Of a stretch of DNA of 64,000 bases, positions 16,196 through 28,200 are shown piece by piece (the stretch's first letter is position 1; each line of letters begins with the position of its first letter). The stretch is from contig NZ_CP030771.1 in NCBI RefSeq assembly GCF_006088715.1, positions 9,794,001 through 9,858,000 of the forward strand, read 5' to 3'. The DNA is from Streptomyces sp. YIM 121038. Lineage in GTDB: Bacteria > Actinomycetota > Actinomycetes > Streptomycetales > Streptomycetaceae. Position numbers and translations under genes: made by a program. Below the pieces are notes generated by a model. It made no database searches and had not been told where the DNA came from. It saw only the letters and a program-made list of their open reading frames with translations.

Positions 16196-16512
16196 ACGGA
16201 AAGCCGAAGTGCGATGGGGCGGACGTGTTGAGCCAGGCCAAGCGGCCCCGGTGACGGCGGAGAGCAGGCGTGCGGGTCGGTGAGGACACCACCGCCCGCC
16301 GCTAGGGCCTGCCCGCCCTCCGTGACGGACGCTCCATCGGCCTGCCCGCACACCGCGTTCACCGCGTGGGGCCCTTCGGCGCGCGCGGGGACATGCGGCC
16401 CGCATCCGGCCACGGTGGCCCCGCCCCGCGTGCCGGAGTCGACTCAGCCCGAGCGACCACCCCACCCCCTGCTTTCGTCGTGCCTCCGCATCCCCCCACC
16501 CAAGGGAGAGAA

Positions 16513-17733
16513 GTGACCAGCAATTCGACCAACAGCTCCTCGACGCAGGGCCACTTACTGTTCGACGCGCTGACCGAACAGTGGCGATCCCTGCGCGAGG
16601 CCGGCCCGGTCCGCCACGACGAGGCGCAGGGGGTGTGGCACGTCGTAAACCACGAAGGGGTTGCCGCCGTGCTCGCCGACTCGGCGACGTACTCCTCGGA
16701 CATGACCCCGATCGCCCCCTCCCAAGAGGACTTCGAAGCCTTCAGGCAGGGCAACTTCGTCGGCATGGACCCGCCCGAGCACCGCAAGTTCCGCACCCTG
16801 GTGAGCCAGGCGTTCACCCCGCGCGTGGTGCACGGGCTCGAACCGCGCATCGAAGCCGTGTGCGCCCGTCTGCTCGACGCGGTGGCCGACCACGACCGGA
16901 TCGACATGGTCGACGCGCTGGCCTACCCCCTGCCCATCATCGTGATCGCCGAACTCCTCGGCATCCCCACCGAGGACCACCCGCTGTTCCAGGAGTGGGC
17001 GGCCACCCTCTTCGGCGGCGACCAGCTCGGCGAGTCGCCCGACATGGCCGACCTGGAGCGCGCCCTCGAAGCCATCGCCCCGACCGTGCGCGAGATGAAC
17101 GGCTACGTCCTGGACCACATCCGCCGCCGCCGCGCCGAGCCGGGCGACGACCTCATCAGCAAGCTCATCGCCGCCGAGGTCGACGGAGTCCGCCTGGAGG
17201 ACCAGGAGATGGTCGGGTTCGTCGCCCTGCTCCTCGTGGCCGGACACATCACCACCACCGCCCTCCTGGGCAACGCCCTGGTCGCCTTCGACCGCAACCC
17301 CGGCACGCTCACCGCCCTGCGCGCCGACCCCGCACGGCTGCCCGACGCCATCGAGGAAGTGCTGCGCTGGCTGCCGCCCTTCCCCGAACTGGGTCGGCGC
17401 GTCACCCGCCCCGTGGTCCTCGGCGGTCACGAACTGCCCACCAACACCCTGGTGATGGCCCACCTGGGCGCCGCCAACCGCGACCCCGACCGCTTCACCA
17501 AGCCGGACGTCCTGGACGTGACCCGCAGCCCGAATCCCCATCTGACCTTCGGCCACGGCATCCACTTCTGCTTCGGCGCGCCCCTGGCCCGCCTGGAGGC
17601 CCGCATCGCGCTGCGGATGCTGCTCGACCGCTTCCGTGACCTCTCCGTCTCCTCCTACGGCGACGTCACGTACCAGAACCCGGCCGTCCTCGTCGGCGTC
17701 CGCCACCTGCCGGTCGACGTCGTCAGACCGTAA
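16513..17733 (+). CDS. Cytochrome P450 monooxygenase of the NRPS cluster
   Basis: 406 residues, normal for soluble bacterial P450s, which need separate ferredoxin partners. Visible motifs are the oxygen-activating I-helix LLVAGHITTTALL, the K-helix ExxR in AIEEVLRW, and the heme-cysteine loop FGHGIHFCFGAPLARLEAR. The GTG at 16513 follows AGGGAGAG; the frame open above it is low-complexity leader. It is the first gene of the peptide operon, so it probably oxidises the peptide or a carrier-bound residue; the site cannot be told. Codon 15 (16555-16557) is TTA, the bldA-dependent leucine codon. No ferredoxin gene is adjacent. Confidence 0.9.
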   Translation: MTSNSTNSSSTQGHLLFDALTEQWRSLREAGPVRHDEAQGVWHVVNHEGVAAVLADSATYSSDMTPIAPSQEDFEAFRQGNFVGMDPPEHRKFRTLVSQAFTPRVVHGLEPRIEAVCARLLDAVADHDRIDMVDALAYPLPIIVIAELLGIPTEDHPLFQEWAATLFGGDQLGESPDMADLERALEAIAPTVREMNGYVLDHIRRRRAEPGDDLISKLIAAEVDGVRLEDQEMVGFVALLLVAGHITTTALLGNALVAFDRNPGTLTALRADPARLPDAIEEVLRWLPPFPELGRRVTRPVVLGGHELPTNTLVMAHLGAANRDPDRFTKPDVLDVTRSPNPHLTFGHGIHFCFGAPLARLEARIALRMLLDRFRDLSVSSYGDVTYQNPAVLVGVRHLPVDVVRP

Positions 17734-17818
17734 TCACCCGCGCCCTCACGCCCGGCCCGGAGCCCGCCGGCCGTCGCGCCACCCGCCCTGAGCCACTGTT
17801 AACGGGAGCCACTTCGTC

Positions 17819-19168
17819 ATGCCGTACACCACCGCCGCCACGATCATCGAGCGGTCGCCGTCCCGCTTAAGCGAAGTCCTGCAAGATCGTCTCGATGTGC
17901 TCGCGCGCACCCACCGGGTCCCCGGTGCCCACCTGGCCGTGGACACCGGGACGGACGTGGTCAGCGTGCACACCGGCACCACCGACGCCTCCACCGGCAC
18001 TCCGTTCACCGCGGACACGGCCGTTCCCCTGGGGTCCGTCACCAAGGTCTACACCGCCGCCGCCGTGATGCTCCTCGCCGACGACGGCGATCTGGAGCCC
18101 GACGACCCCGCGGCCTCGTTCATACCCGAGCTACGCGCGTTACCTGAGGTAACGATACGTCACCTGCTCAGCCACACCGCCGGGCTGCCCACAGGACCCG
18201 ACTCGGACACCGCCGCCGGGACGACCGCCCCGCGCTATCTGGCGGAGGTCTGCGCCGCCCGGGACGCGCTGTTCGCGCCCGGAGCCGGATTCTCGTACTC
18301 CAACGCCGGTTACATCGCCGCCGGACGGATCATCGAGTCGGTCACCGGCATGACCTGGAAGGAGGCCGTCCGCGCCCTGCTCCTGGAGCCCCTCGGCACC
18401 ACGGCCGCCTACCTCGGCGAGCCCGCCCCCGCCCGCACGGCCGCCGTCGGCCACGCGCTGAACACCGCGACCGGACAACCGCGCCCGGCCCGGCAGAACC
18501 TCGCCGCCGTCGAGGCACCGGCGGGCGCCCTGCTGGCCAGCGCCCTCGACCTGGCGGCCCTCGGAAGATCCCTGACAGGCCGGTCCGCCGTGCTGCCGCC
18601 CGCCGTCGCGGCGCTCATGCGGACCCCCGTGCCCGGCGCCGACCCGGGGGTCCTCGCGGACGCCTGGGGCCTGGGCGTCGCGCTGTTCAAGGAGGACGGC
18701 CGCTGGTGGTGCGGCCACGACGGGAACGCCCAGGGCACCTCCTGCCACCTGCGGGCCGAGCCCGACAGCGGCGTGGTCGTCGCCTTCACCGGCAACGCCG
18801 GCGGCGCCACCGCCCTGTGGCAGGACCTCGCCGACGACCTCACCCGGCTCACCGGCGTACGCGTGCCGACCGCTCCGGCACCCGCACAGCGGGGCGAACC
18901 CATCGCCCTCCCCGAGTGCGCCGGCACCTACCGCAACGGCGCCCTCGAATACCGGATCACTCTCGACGTCGACGGCTCCCCAGCGCTGTCCGTGGACGGC
19001 GACCTCCCGCTGCCCCTGGTCTGCTACGCCGACCTGACGTGCGACCTGGTCGACCCGGCCACCGGTCGCCGCGAGCCCGGCGGACGCTTCCACCGCGACG
19101 CCGCCACCGGCACCGTCGACCGCGTGCAGATCTCGGGCCGCACCGCCCGCCGCACCCGCACCTCCTGA
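17819..19168 (+). CDS. Penicillin-binding-protein-type thioesterase (SurE-like), peptide-release cyclase
   Basis: 449 residues of the serine beta-lactamase/PBP-like fold. The three active-site motifs are present: SxxK in LGSVTKVYTAAAVM (about residue 73), YxN in FSYSNAGYIAAGR, and HxG in GHDGNAQGTSCHL. A beta-rich tail of about 95 residues (LPECAGTYRNGALEYRITLDV onward) matches the lipocalin-like C-terminal domain of SurE. In surugamide-type clusters such stand-alone enzymes take the chain from the last carrier protein and cyclise it head to tail, preferring a D residue at the C-terminus. Both NRPSs here lack a TE and the last module ends in an epimerase, which fits. Two TTA codons lie at 17867-17869 and 18140-18142. 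An unrelated esterase is the alternative, but the context argues against it. Confidence 0.85.
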   Translation: MPYTTAATIIERSPSRLSEVLQDRLDVLARTHRVPGAHLAVDTGTDVVSVHTGTTDASTGTPFTADTAVPLGSVTKVYTAAAVMLLADDGDLEPDDPAASFIPELRALPEVTIRHLLSHTAGLPTGPDSDTAAGTTAPRYLAEVCAARDALFAPGAGFSYSNAGYIAAGRIIESVTGMTWKEAVRALLLEPLGTTAAYLGEPAPARTAAVGHALNTATGQPRPARQNLAAVEAPAGALLASALDLAALGRSLTGRSAVLPPAVAALMRTPVPGADPGVLADAWGLGVALFKEDGRWWCGHDGNAQGTSCHLRAEPDSGVVVAFTGNAGGATALWQDLADDLTRLTGVRVPTAPAPAQRGEPIALPECAGTYRNGALEYRITLDVDGSPALSVDGDLPLPLVCYADLTCDLVDPATGRREPGGRFHRDAATGTVDRVQISGRTARRTRTS

Positions 19169-19270
19169 GCACACCCAGCTCCGGCGTGAGCACGTCCCGG
19201 CCCCGCCCTGCCGGGAGCAACCCGTGCCCGCGCGCACCCGCACCGTCCCCGCGCCGAAGGACATCCCCCC

Positions 19271-22200
19271 ATGACGGACCTGCATGACAAGCCCACCCCG
19301 GCGACCAACCCGCCGTCGGCCGACCACGCCGCCACCGGCGGCGGAAGCGGGAGCTCCGGTGCGCACCCGCACCCGTCGCTCGGTGAGCTGTTCGCCGCAT
19401 GGGTGGCCCGGACACCCGACGCGCCCGCGGTCACCGACGGCCGACGCACCTGGTCCTACCGGGAGTTGGCACAGCGGGCCGACCGCCTCGCCGCCGACCT
19501 CGTACGGCGCGGGGCCGGACCGGATCGCACGGTGGCGCTCGTCCTGCCGCGATCAATGGAACTGATCGCGGCAGAGATCGCCGTGACACGTGCTAGTGCC
19601 GCCTTCCTGCCCGTGGACCCGGGCTACCCCGCCGAGCGGCGCGCGCTGATGCTGGCCGACGCCGCACCGGTGGTGGTCCTCGACGACCCGGCCCGGGTCC
19701 GCGCCGTCCTCGACGACGCGGCCGGTCCCGTGCCCGACCGGTGGCCCGAGCCGGTGGGCGCCGACCACGCGGCGTACGTCATCTACACCTCCGGCTCCAC
19801 CGGCACCCCCAAGGGCGTGACCGTCACCCACCGGGGCATCGCGGCCTTCAGCCGCGGCTGCGCCGAGCAGTACGCCGTGCGGCCCGGCGACCGGATCCTG
19901 CAGTTCTCCTCGCCCAGCTTCGACGCCGCCGTCCTCGAACTGTGCAGCTCCGTCCTGTCCGGAGCCACCCTCGTGGTGCCGCCGCACGGACCGTGGCTCG
20001 GCGACGAACTCGCCGCCGTCCTCGACGAGCACCGCATCACCCACGCGCTGATCCCGCCCGCCGCCCTCGCCACCCTGCCCGACCCGGCGCACGGCGCCGC
20101 GGGCAGCCACCTGAGCAACCTGATCGTAGGAGCGGAGGCCTGCCCGCCCACCCTCGTCGACCGCTGGGCCCCCGGCCGCCGGATGATCAACTCCTACGGC
20201 CCCACCGAAGCGACGGTCGTCGCCTCCTGGACCGGCCCCCTGACCGCGGGCAGCGGAACACCGAGCATCGGCACCCCCCTGTCCGGCACCCAGGTACACG
20301 TCCTCGACGCGGCGCTGCGCCCCGTCGCGCCCGGCGCCGACGGCGAGCTGTACGTGGGCGGGGACGGCGTGGCCCGCGGCTACCACGGCCGCCCCGGCCT
20401 GACCGCCACCCGCTTCGTCGCCAGCCCCTTCGGCCCGCCCGGCGCTCGGCTCTACCGCACCGGCGACCGCGCCCGCTGGAACGGCGAAGGAGAGCTGGAG
20501 TTCCTCGGCCGCGCCGACCGCCAGGTCAAGGTCCGCGGCTTCCGCATCGAACCCGGCGAGATCGAGGCCGTGCTCCTGCGCCACCCCGGCGTGCGCGAGG
20601 CCGTCGTCGTGGTGCGCGAGGACGACCCGGGACGGCGGCGGCTCGTCGGCTACGTCACGCCCACCGACGCCGACCGCGCCCCGGAGCCCGCCGCGCTGCG
20701 CGCGGCGACGGCCACCGCCCTGCCCGCGCACATGGTCCCGGCCGCCGTCGTCGTCCTGGACGAACTCCCGCTCACCAGTCACCACAAGGTGGACCACCGC
20801 GCCCTGCCCGCCCCCGTCCGCGAGACCGCCGACGGCTGGACCCGGCCGCGCACCCCGCAGGAGGAGGCACTGGCCGCCATCTGGGCCGAGGTCCTCGCCG
20901 TCGACGCCGTGGGCGCCGACGACGACTTCTTCGACCTGGGCGGCGACTCCGTCCTCGCCGCCCGGACGCTGTCACGGATCACCGAGGAACTGGGCGTGCG
21001 CCTCGCGGTGCGGGACGTGTTCACCGCCCGGACCGTCGCCGCTCTCGCCCCGCTCCTCGGCGACCCGTCCGCCACCGCACCGCCCGAGCCGATACCGCCC
21101 GCCCCGCGCGACGGCCCGCTGCCCCTGTCCAGCGCGCAGCAGCGGCTGTGGTTCCTGGACGACCTCACCCAAGGCGGCACGGAGTACAACACCGGCGTGG
21201 CGCTGCGGCTGCGCGGCGACCTCGACGGCGCGGCCCTGCGCCGCGCCCTGGACCGGCTCGCCGCCCGCCACGACGCGCTGCGCACCACGTTCGCCACGGT
21301 CGCCGGACAGGGCGTGCAGCGCGTCAGCGCGACGGCCGAACTGCCCCTGCGCACGGCCGACGTGGCGCACGTGCCCGCCGCCCGGCGCGCCGAGGTCGCC
21401 GAACGGCTCCTCACCGTGGAGCTCGGCCGCGCCTTCGACCTGGCCACGGGCCCCCTCACCCGGGCGCTCCTCATCCGCCTCACCGACGGGGAACACCTGC
21501 TGCTCCTGGCCCAGCACCACATCGTCACCGACGGCTGGTCGGTGGGCCTGCTCACCCGCGAACTGGCCGCGCTCTACCACGCGGAGGCCACCGGAGCGCC
21601 CGACGGCCTGCCCGCGCCGACGGTGCAGTACCCGGACTTCGCGGTGTGGGAGCGGCGGCAGCGCTCCTCCGGCACCGACAGCGACGACCTCGCGTACTGG
21701 AAGCGGCACCTGACGGGCATGCAGCAGCTCGACCTGCCCACCGACCGGCCCCGGCCGCCGGTGCGCACGACCGTCGGCGACGCCCACCGCCACCCGATCC
21801 CGGCGGACCTCGTCGAGCGGCTGCGGCAGCTGGCCGCGGGCCGCGGCACGACGTTGTTCACCCTGTTCGCCGCGGCGGCGGCCGTGCTGTTCTCCCGGTA
21901 CTCCGGCCAGCGGGACGTGGCCTTCGGCACCGTCACCAACGGGCGCGGGCGCCGCGACCTGGAGGACGTGACAGGCTTCTTCGCCAACACCGTGGTGCTG
22001 CGCGAGGAAGTCGACGACACCACCACCGTCGGCGCGTTCGTGGAGCGCATGCGCGCGACCGTCCTGGACGCCTTCGCCCACGACGGGGTGCCCTTCGACC
22101 GCGTCGTCGAGGAACTGGCACCGCCCCGCGACCCCAGCCGTACGCCGCTGGTGCAGGCGCTCGTGGTCCAGCAGACGGCCCCCGCCCATCCGCCGCGGGC

Positions 22201-25200
22201 CGGCGCGCTGCGCGTCGAGGAGCACCCGCTGCCGCGCCCGGCCTCCCGCTTCGACCTGGTCCTTGAGTTCGCGCCGCGCCCGGACGGCGGCCGTGAGCTG
22301 ACCGTCGAGTTCAACACCGATCTGTTCGACGTGGACACGGTCGCCCGGATGAGCCGCCATCTGCACCGCCTCCTGGAGGACATGGCGGACGGCCCGCACC
22401 GGACGCTGGCCGAGCTGCCCCTGCTCCTGGAGGGCGAGCGGCGCACCCTCCTGGAGACCTGGAACCCGCCCGCGCGCACCGGGGACGACGACACCGCGCG
22501 CACCCTGCCGGCGCTCTTCGAGGCCCAGGTGGCCCGCACCCCCGAGCACACCGCCGTGGACTGCGGCACCACACGCCTCGACTACACCGAGGTGAACCGG
22601 CGAGCCAACCGCATCGCCCGGCAGCTCGTGGCCCGCGGCGCCGGGCCCGAGACGCTCGTGGCCCTGTGCCTGCCCCGCACCGCCGACCTGGTCCCGGCCC
22701 TGTGGGGCGTCCTGAAGTCCGGCGCGGGCTATCTGCCCGTCGACCCCGGCTACCCCGCCGAGCGCATCCGCTTCATGCTCGCCGACGCCCAACCGGGCCT
22801 CGTCGTCGCGGGCCGCGAGACCGCGGGCGCGCTGCCCGCGGACTGCGAGCCGCTGATCCTGGAGGACTGCCTGACCGACGGCGCGGACCTGCCGGGGGAC
22901 ACGGACCTGACGGCGGCGGACCTGGCACGCCCCCTGGTCCCCGACCATCCCGCGTACGTCATCTACACCTCGGGGTCGACCGGCCGCCCCAAGGGCGTCG
23001 TGGTCGCCCACCGCAGCGTGGCGGCGCTCGCCGAGTGGGTGGCGGAGCGGTTCGGGCCCGAGCGCCTCGCCCATGTGATCGCCTCGACGTCGCTCAACTT
23101 CGACGTGTCCGTGTTCGAGTTGATCTGCCCCCTGCTCGCGGGCGGCAGCATCGAGGTGGTCGCGGACCTCGCCGCCCTCGCCGAGGCCCCCGACCTGCGC
23201 AGCGCCGGGCTCGTCAGCGGTGTGCCGTCCGTGATCGCGCGGCTGCTCACCGAGGGCCACACGGCGATCGCCTCGGACACGTTCGTCCTGGCCGGGGAGG
23301 CGCTGCCCGCGCAGACCGTGCGCGACCTTCGGCGGGCCATGCCGTTCTGCGAAGTGGCCAACATATACGGCCCGACCGAGGCCACGGTCTACGCCACCGC
23401 CTGGTTCGCCGACGACACCGAACCCGACCAGGCCCCGCCGATCGGCAGGCCCGTGGCGCGCACCCGCGCCTACGTCCTGGACCACCTGCTGCGCCCGCAG
23501 CCCCCGGGCGTGACGGGCGAGCTCTACCTCGGCGGCGGCGGCCTCGCCCGCGGCTATCTGCGCCGCCCCGGGCTGACCGCGACCCGCTTCCTCGCCGACC
23601 CCTTCGGCGCCCCCGGGGACCGCATGTACCGCACCGGTGACCTGGTGCGGTGGACCCAGGCGGGCGAACTGGAGTACCTGGGCCGCACCGACCAGCAGGT
23701 CAAGGTGCGCGGCTTCCGCATCGAACTGGGCGAGGTGGAGGAGGCCCTGCTGCGCTGCGAGGGCGTGGCGCAGGCGGCCGCCGCCGCCCGCGAGAGCGAA
23801 GGACACCGGCGCCTGGTCGGCTACGTCGTGCCCGCCCCGGGCAAGCGGGTGGACCCGGACGCGGTGCGCCGCGAACTCGGCCGCGCCCTGCCCGACTACC
23901 TGGTCCCCGCCGTCGTCGTCGGGCTGAGCGCGCTGCCCCTGAACCCCAACGGCAAGCTGGACCGCGACCGGCTGCCCGACCCCGGGCCGCTCGCGCGCAC
24001 CGCCCGCCACGTGCCGCCGCGCACGCCCACCGAACGGCTCCTCGCCGGGATCTGGGCGGACGTCCTGCACGTGGAGCGGGTCGGGGCGGACGACAACTTC
24101 TTCGCGCTCGGCGGCGACTCCATCCTCAGCATCCAAGTCGTCGCCCGGGCCCGGCAGGCGGGCCTGACGGTCACCTCCCGCGATGTGTACCGGCACCAGA
24201 CGGTGGCCGACCTCGCCCGCTGCGCGGACGCCGCGGAAGGCCGCAAGGCCACCGCCCCCGTCCAGGTGGCGGCCACCGGACCGGCGCCGCTGACGCCCAT
24301 CCAGCACTGGCTGTTCGACAGCGCCGGAGACCGCTCCGGCCACTTCTCCCAGACCCTGTCGGCCCAGCTGCGCGGGGCGGTCGACGCGGCAGCTCTTGAG
24401 GACGCGCTCAACGACCTGGTCGCCCACCACGACGCGCTGCGCTCCCACTTCGTGACCGAGGGCGCCGCAGGTCCCGGCGGTACCGGCCCCGCCACCGCCC
24501 GGTGGCGCATCGGCGAACGGACGCCGCGCCTGCGCCTGGCACGCCACACGGGCCCCGACGCCGACGCGCCGCACCTGGGCCCCTTCGACCTGAGCGAGGG
24601 CCCGCTGCTGCGCGCCGTCCTGCACGAGCGGGGCGCGGGGCTGCGGCCCGTCCTGCACCTGGCCGTCCACCACCTCGTGGTCGACGGCGTCTCCTGGCGC
24701 GTCCTGCTCGAAGACCTCGACCTGGCCTACCGCGCCCGCCGCGAGGGCCGCGACGCGACGGCGGCCCTGCCCGCCAAGTCCTCGCCGCTGCGCCACTGGG
24801 CACAGCGCCTGGCCACGCACGCGGCCGACGGAGGCTTCGCCGACGAGACGGCGTACTGGACCCGAGCCCTCGCGGGCGCCGAGGCGGCCCTGCCCACGGA
24901 CGGGGCGGGCCCCAACACCTACGCCTCGGCCCGCTCGGTGACCGTACGCCTCACCCCCGAGCACACCACCGCGCTGCTGCGCACGCTGCCCGACACCTAC
25001 CGCACCCGGGTCAACGACGTGCTCCTGAGCGCGCTCGGACGCGTGCTGTGCGCCTGGACCGGCCACGAGCGGGTCCTGGTGGACGTCGAGGGGCACGGGC
25101 GCGAGGAGCTGTTCGCCGACGTCGACACCAGCCGGACCGTCGGCTGGTTCACCACCCGCCACCCCGTCGCGCTCGCCGTCCCGCCCGACGCCGACTGGGA

Positions 25201-28200
25201 CGCCGTACTCAAGCAGGTCAAGGAGCAGCTGCGCGCGGTACCCCGGCACGGCCTGGGCCACGACGCGCTGCGCCACCTGACCGGGCCCGGCACGGCGCCC
25301 CCGGCGCCCGCCGCGCAGGTCAGCTTCAACTACCTGGGCCGTTTCGGGCTCCCGGACGCGCCGGACGGCCTGTACGGCGAACCGTTCCGCCCCCTCGAAC
25401 TGGACGCCGACCCGCTGTCCGCGCGCCCGCACCCGCTGGAGGTCGTGGGGCAGCTGGACGGCGACGCACTGGAGTTCACCTGGTTCTACTCCGACGCGCT
25501 GCACCACGAGGCGACCGTCGCGGATCTCGCCGCGGGGTTCGCGGACGCGCTCGCCGGGATCGCCCGGCACGCGGCCCGGCCCGGCACCGGCGGCCGCACC
25601 CCGTCGGACTTCCCGCTGGCGCGGCTCGACCAGACGGCCGTGGACCGCCTCGTGGGCGACGACCCCGGCGCGGTCGAGGACGTCCACGCGCTCACGCCCA
25701 CCCAGGCGGGGATGCTCTTCCACGGCCTGTCGCAGGACGACCAGAGCGTGTACTTCCAGCAGGTGTCGTTCGTCCTGGACGGCGTGCCCGATCCCGCCGC
25801 CCTCGCGGCGGCCTGGCAGCACGTGACGGACCGCACCCCGGTGCTCCGCTCCCGCGCGGTGTGGCAGGACGTGCCCGAACCGCTCCTCGTGGTGCGGCGC
25901 CACGCGACCGTGCCGGTCACGCACCTGGACTGGCGCCGGCTGACCGACGACGAGCGGGGCGGCGCGCCGCGGGACCTGCTCGACCGGGACCGCGAGCGCG
26001 GCGTCGACCTGGCGTGCGCCCCGCTCCAGCGCCTGGCCCTGGTCCGGCTCTCCGACACCTCCGTACGCGTGGTGTGGTCCTTCCACCATCTGATCCTGGA
26101 CGGCTGGAGCCTGTTCCAGGTCCTGTCCGACGTGTTCGCCCGCCACGCACGGCCGTCCGGCTCCGAGGACGGGGGCGACCCGCTGCCCGTGCGGCGCCCC
26201 TTCAGCGACTACGTGGCCTGGCTGCGCGACCGCGACGACGACCGGGCCGAGCGGCACTGGCGCGACCGCCTCGCCGGCCTGACCGAGGCCACCGCGCTGC
26301 CCTACGACCGCGAACCGCGCGAGACCCACCACGCGGAGTCCACCGAGGCGGTCCGCGTCACGGTGCCGCAGGCCACGACGCGCGCCCTGGAGGACCTGGC
26401 CAAGGCGGCGGGCCTGACCCTGAACACCCTGGTCCAGGGCGCCTGGGCGCTCCTCCTGAGCCGCCTTGCGGGCAGGGACGAGGTCGTCTTCGGCACCACC
26501 GTCTCCGGCCGCCCGCCCGAGCTGCCGGGCGCCGACTCCATCACCGGCCTGTTCATCACGACCCTGCCCACCCGCGTCCGGGTGGCGCGCGACGGCACCC
26601 TCGCCGACTGGCTGGGCGCCCTCCAGTACGACCAGAGCGAGGACCGCCGCTTCGACCACGTGCCGCTCACACGGATGAAGGCCCTCACCGAACTCCCCGA
26701 GCGGGCCGCCCTGTTCGACAGCATCGTCGTCTTCGAGAACTACCCCGTCGACGACGACCTCGCCGCCGCCCACGGGCTGCGCCTGAGCGACCTCGACGGC
26801 ATCGAGACCACCAACTACCCGCTGAGCCTGGTCGCCTATCCCGGTACGGAACTCGGCCTGCGCCTCGGCTACGACCCCGCGCTCCTCGACGCCGCCACGG
26901 TCGCCCGGATGGGCGAGTACCTCACCGTGCTCTTCGAGGGCATGGCCGCGGGACCCGAGCGCCCGCCCGCGCTGCTGCCGCTGCTCACGCCCGCCCGCCG
27001 CCGCCAGGTCGTCGACGAGTGGAACGACACCGCCACCGCCGTCCCCGAGGAGACGGTCGCGCGGCTGTGGACGGCACAGGCGCGCCGCACGCCCGACGCC
27101 GTCGCCCTGGAGGCCGGTGCCGACCGGCTCACCTACCGGGACCTGGACGTCCGGGCCACGGCACTCGCCGCCCGGCTCGCCGCCCGCGGCGTCACGGCCG
27201 AAGTGCCGGTCGGCGTCCTCATGGACCGCTCGGTCGGCCTGGTCGTCGTCCAGCTCGCGCTCGCCCTCGGCGGAGGCGTCTACGTCCCCCTCGACGGCCG
27301 GGCGCCGAGCGAGCGGCTGCGGCGCATGCTCGCCGAGGTCGGCGCGGACCTCGTCCTGACGGACGCCGAGTGGGAGCGCACGGCGCGGGACGTGCTGCCC
27401 GACGGAACCGTGCTGCGGCCCGACCGGGAACCCGAGGGCGAAGCGCCGGACGCTCCCGACGCCCCGGCCGTGCACCCCGACTCCGTCCAGTACGTCATGT
27501 TCACCTCCGGCTCCACCGGCACGCCCAAGGGCGTCGCCGTGCGCCACCGGGACGTCGCCGCCCTCGCGTCGGACCGCGCCTTCGCCGGGCACGACCGCGT
27601 CCTCGTGCACTCCCCGCACGCCTTCGACGCCTCCACGTACGAGCTGTGGGTGCCCCTGCTGCGGGGCGGAACGGCCGTCCTCGCCCCGCCCGGGGACGTC
27701 GAGGCCGCCGTCGTCCGGAACGCGATCACCGAGCGCGGCGTGCGGTTCCTGTGGCTCACCGCGGGCCTGTTCCGCCTCCTCGCGCAGGAGGACCCCACCT
27801 GCCTGCGCGGCGCGCGGGAGGTGTGGACCGGGGGCGAGGCCGTGCCGGGCGCCGTGGTGCGCCGCGTCCTCGACGCCTGCCCCGACCTCACCGTCGTCGA
27901 CGGCTACGGCCCCACCGAGACCACCACCTTCGCGACCCGGCGCCCCTTCCGCGCCGGTGACCCGCTGCCCCCGGTGCTGCCCATCGGGCGCCCGCTCGAC
28001 AACACCCGGGTGTACGTCCTCGACGCCGCGCTCCAGCCCCAACCACCCGGCGTGCCGGGGGAGTTGTACGTCGCGGGGGCCGGGCTCGCCCGGGGCTACA
28101 CCGGGCGGTCGGGGGCGACCGCCGCCCGCTATGTGGCCGATCCGTTCGGTCCGCCCGGCTCCCGCATGTACCGCACCGGCGACGTCGTGCGCTTCGGCGG

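Larger units (their letters stand above)
15400..16512. other. 1.1-kb non-coding region upstream of the NRPS cluster, lower GC
   Basis: No convincing gene. The open frames here lack codon bias, recognisable domains and good ribosome binding sites. Base composition is visibly less GC-rich than in the flanking genes, especially 15700-16150. It holds the direct repeats at 15434-15479, a dyad at 15866-15881 (CGAACG, 4 nt, CGTTCG) and a 10-bp perfect dyad at 16175-16195. It must contain the promoter of the P450-NRPS operon and may mark the left boundary of the acquired cluster. Confidence 0.6.

Noticed and set aside
17819..19168. Thioesterase candidate as a beta-lactamase for self-resistance
   Set aside because: There is no export signal at the N-terminus, it has the C-terminal lipocalin-like extension, and it lies in a TE-less NRPS operon, which favours a peptide-release role.
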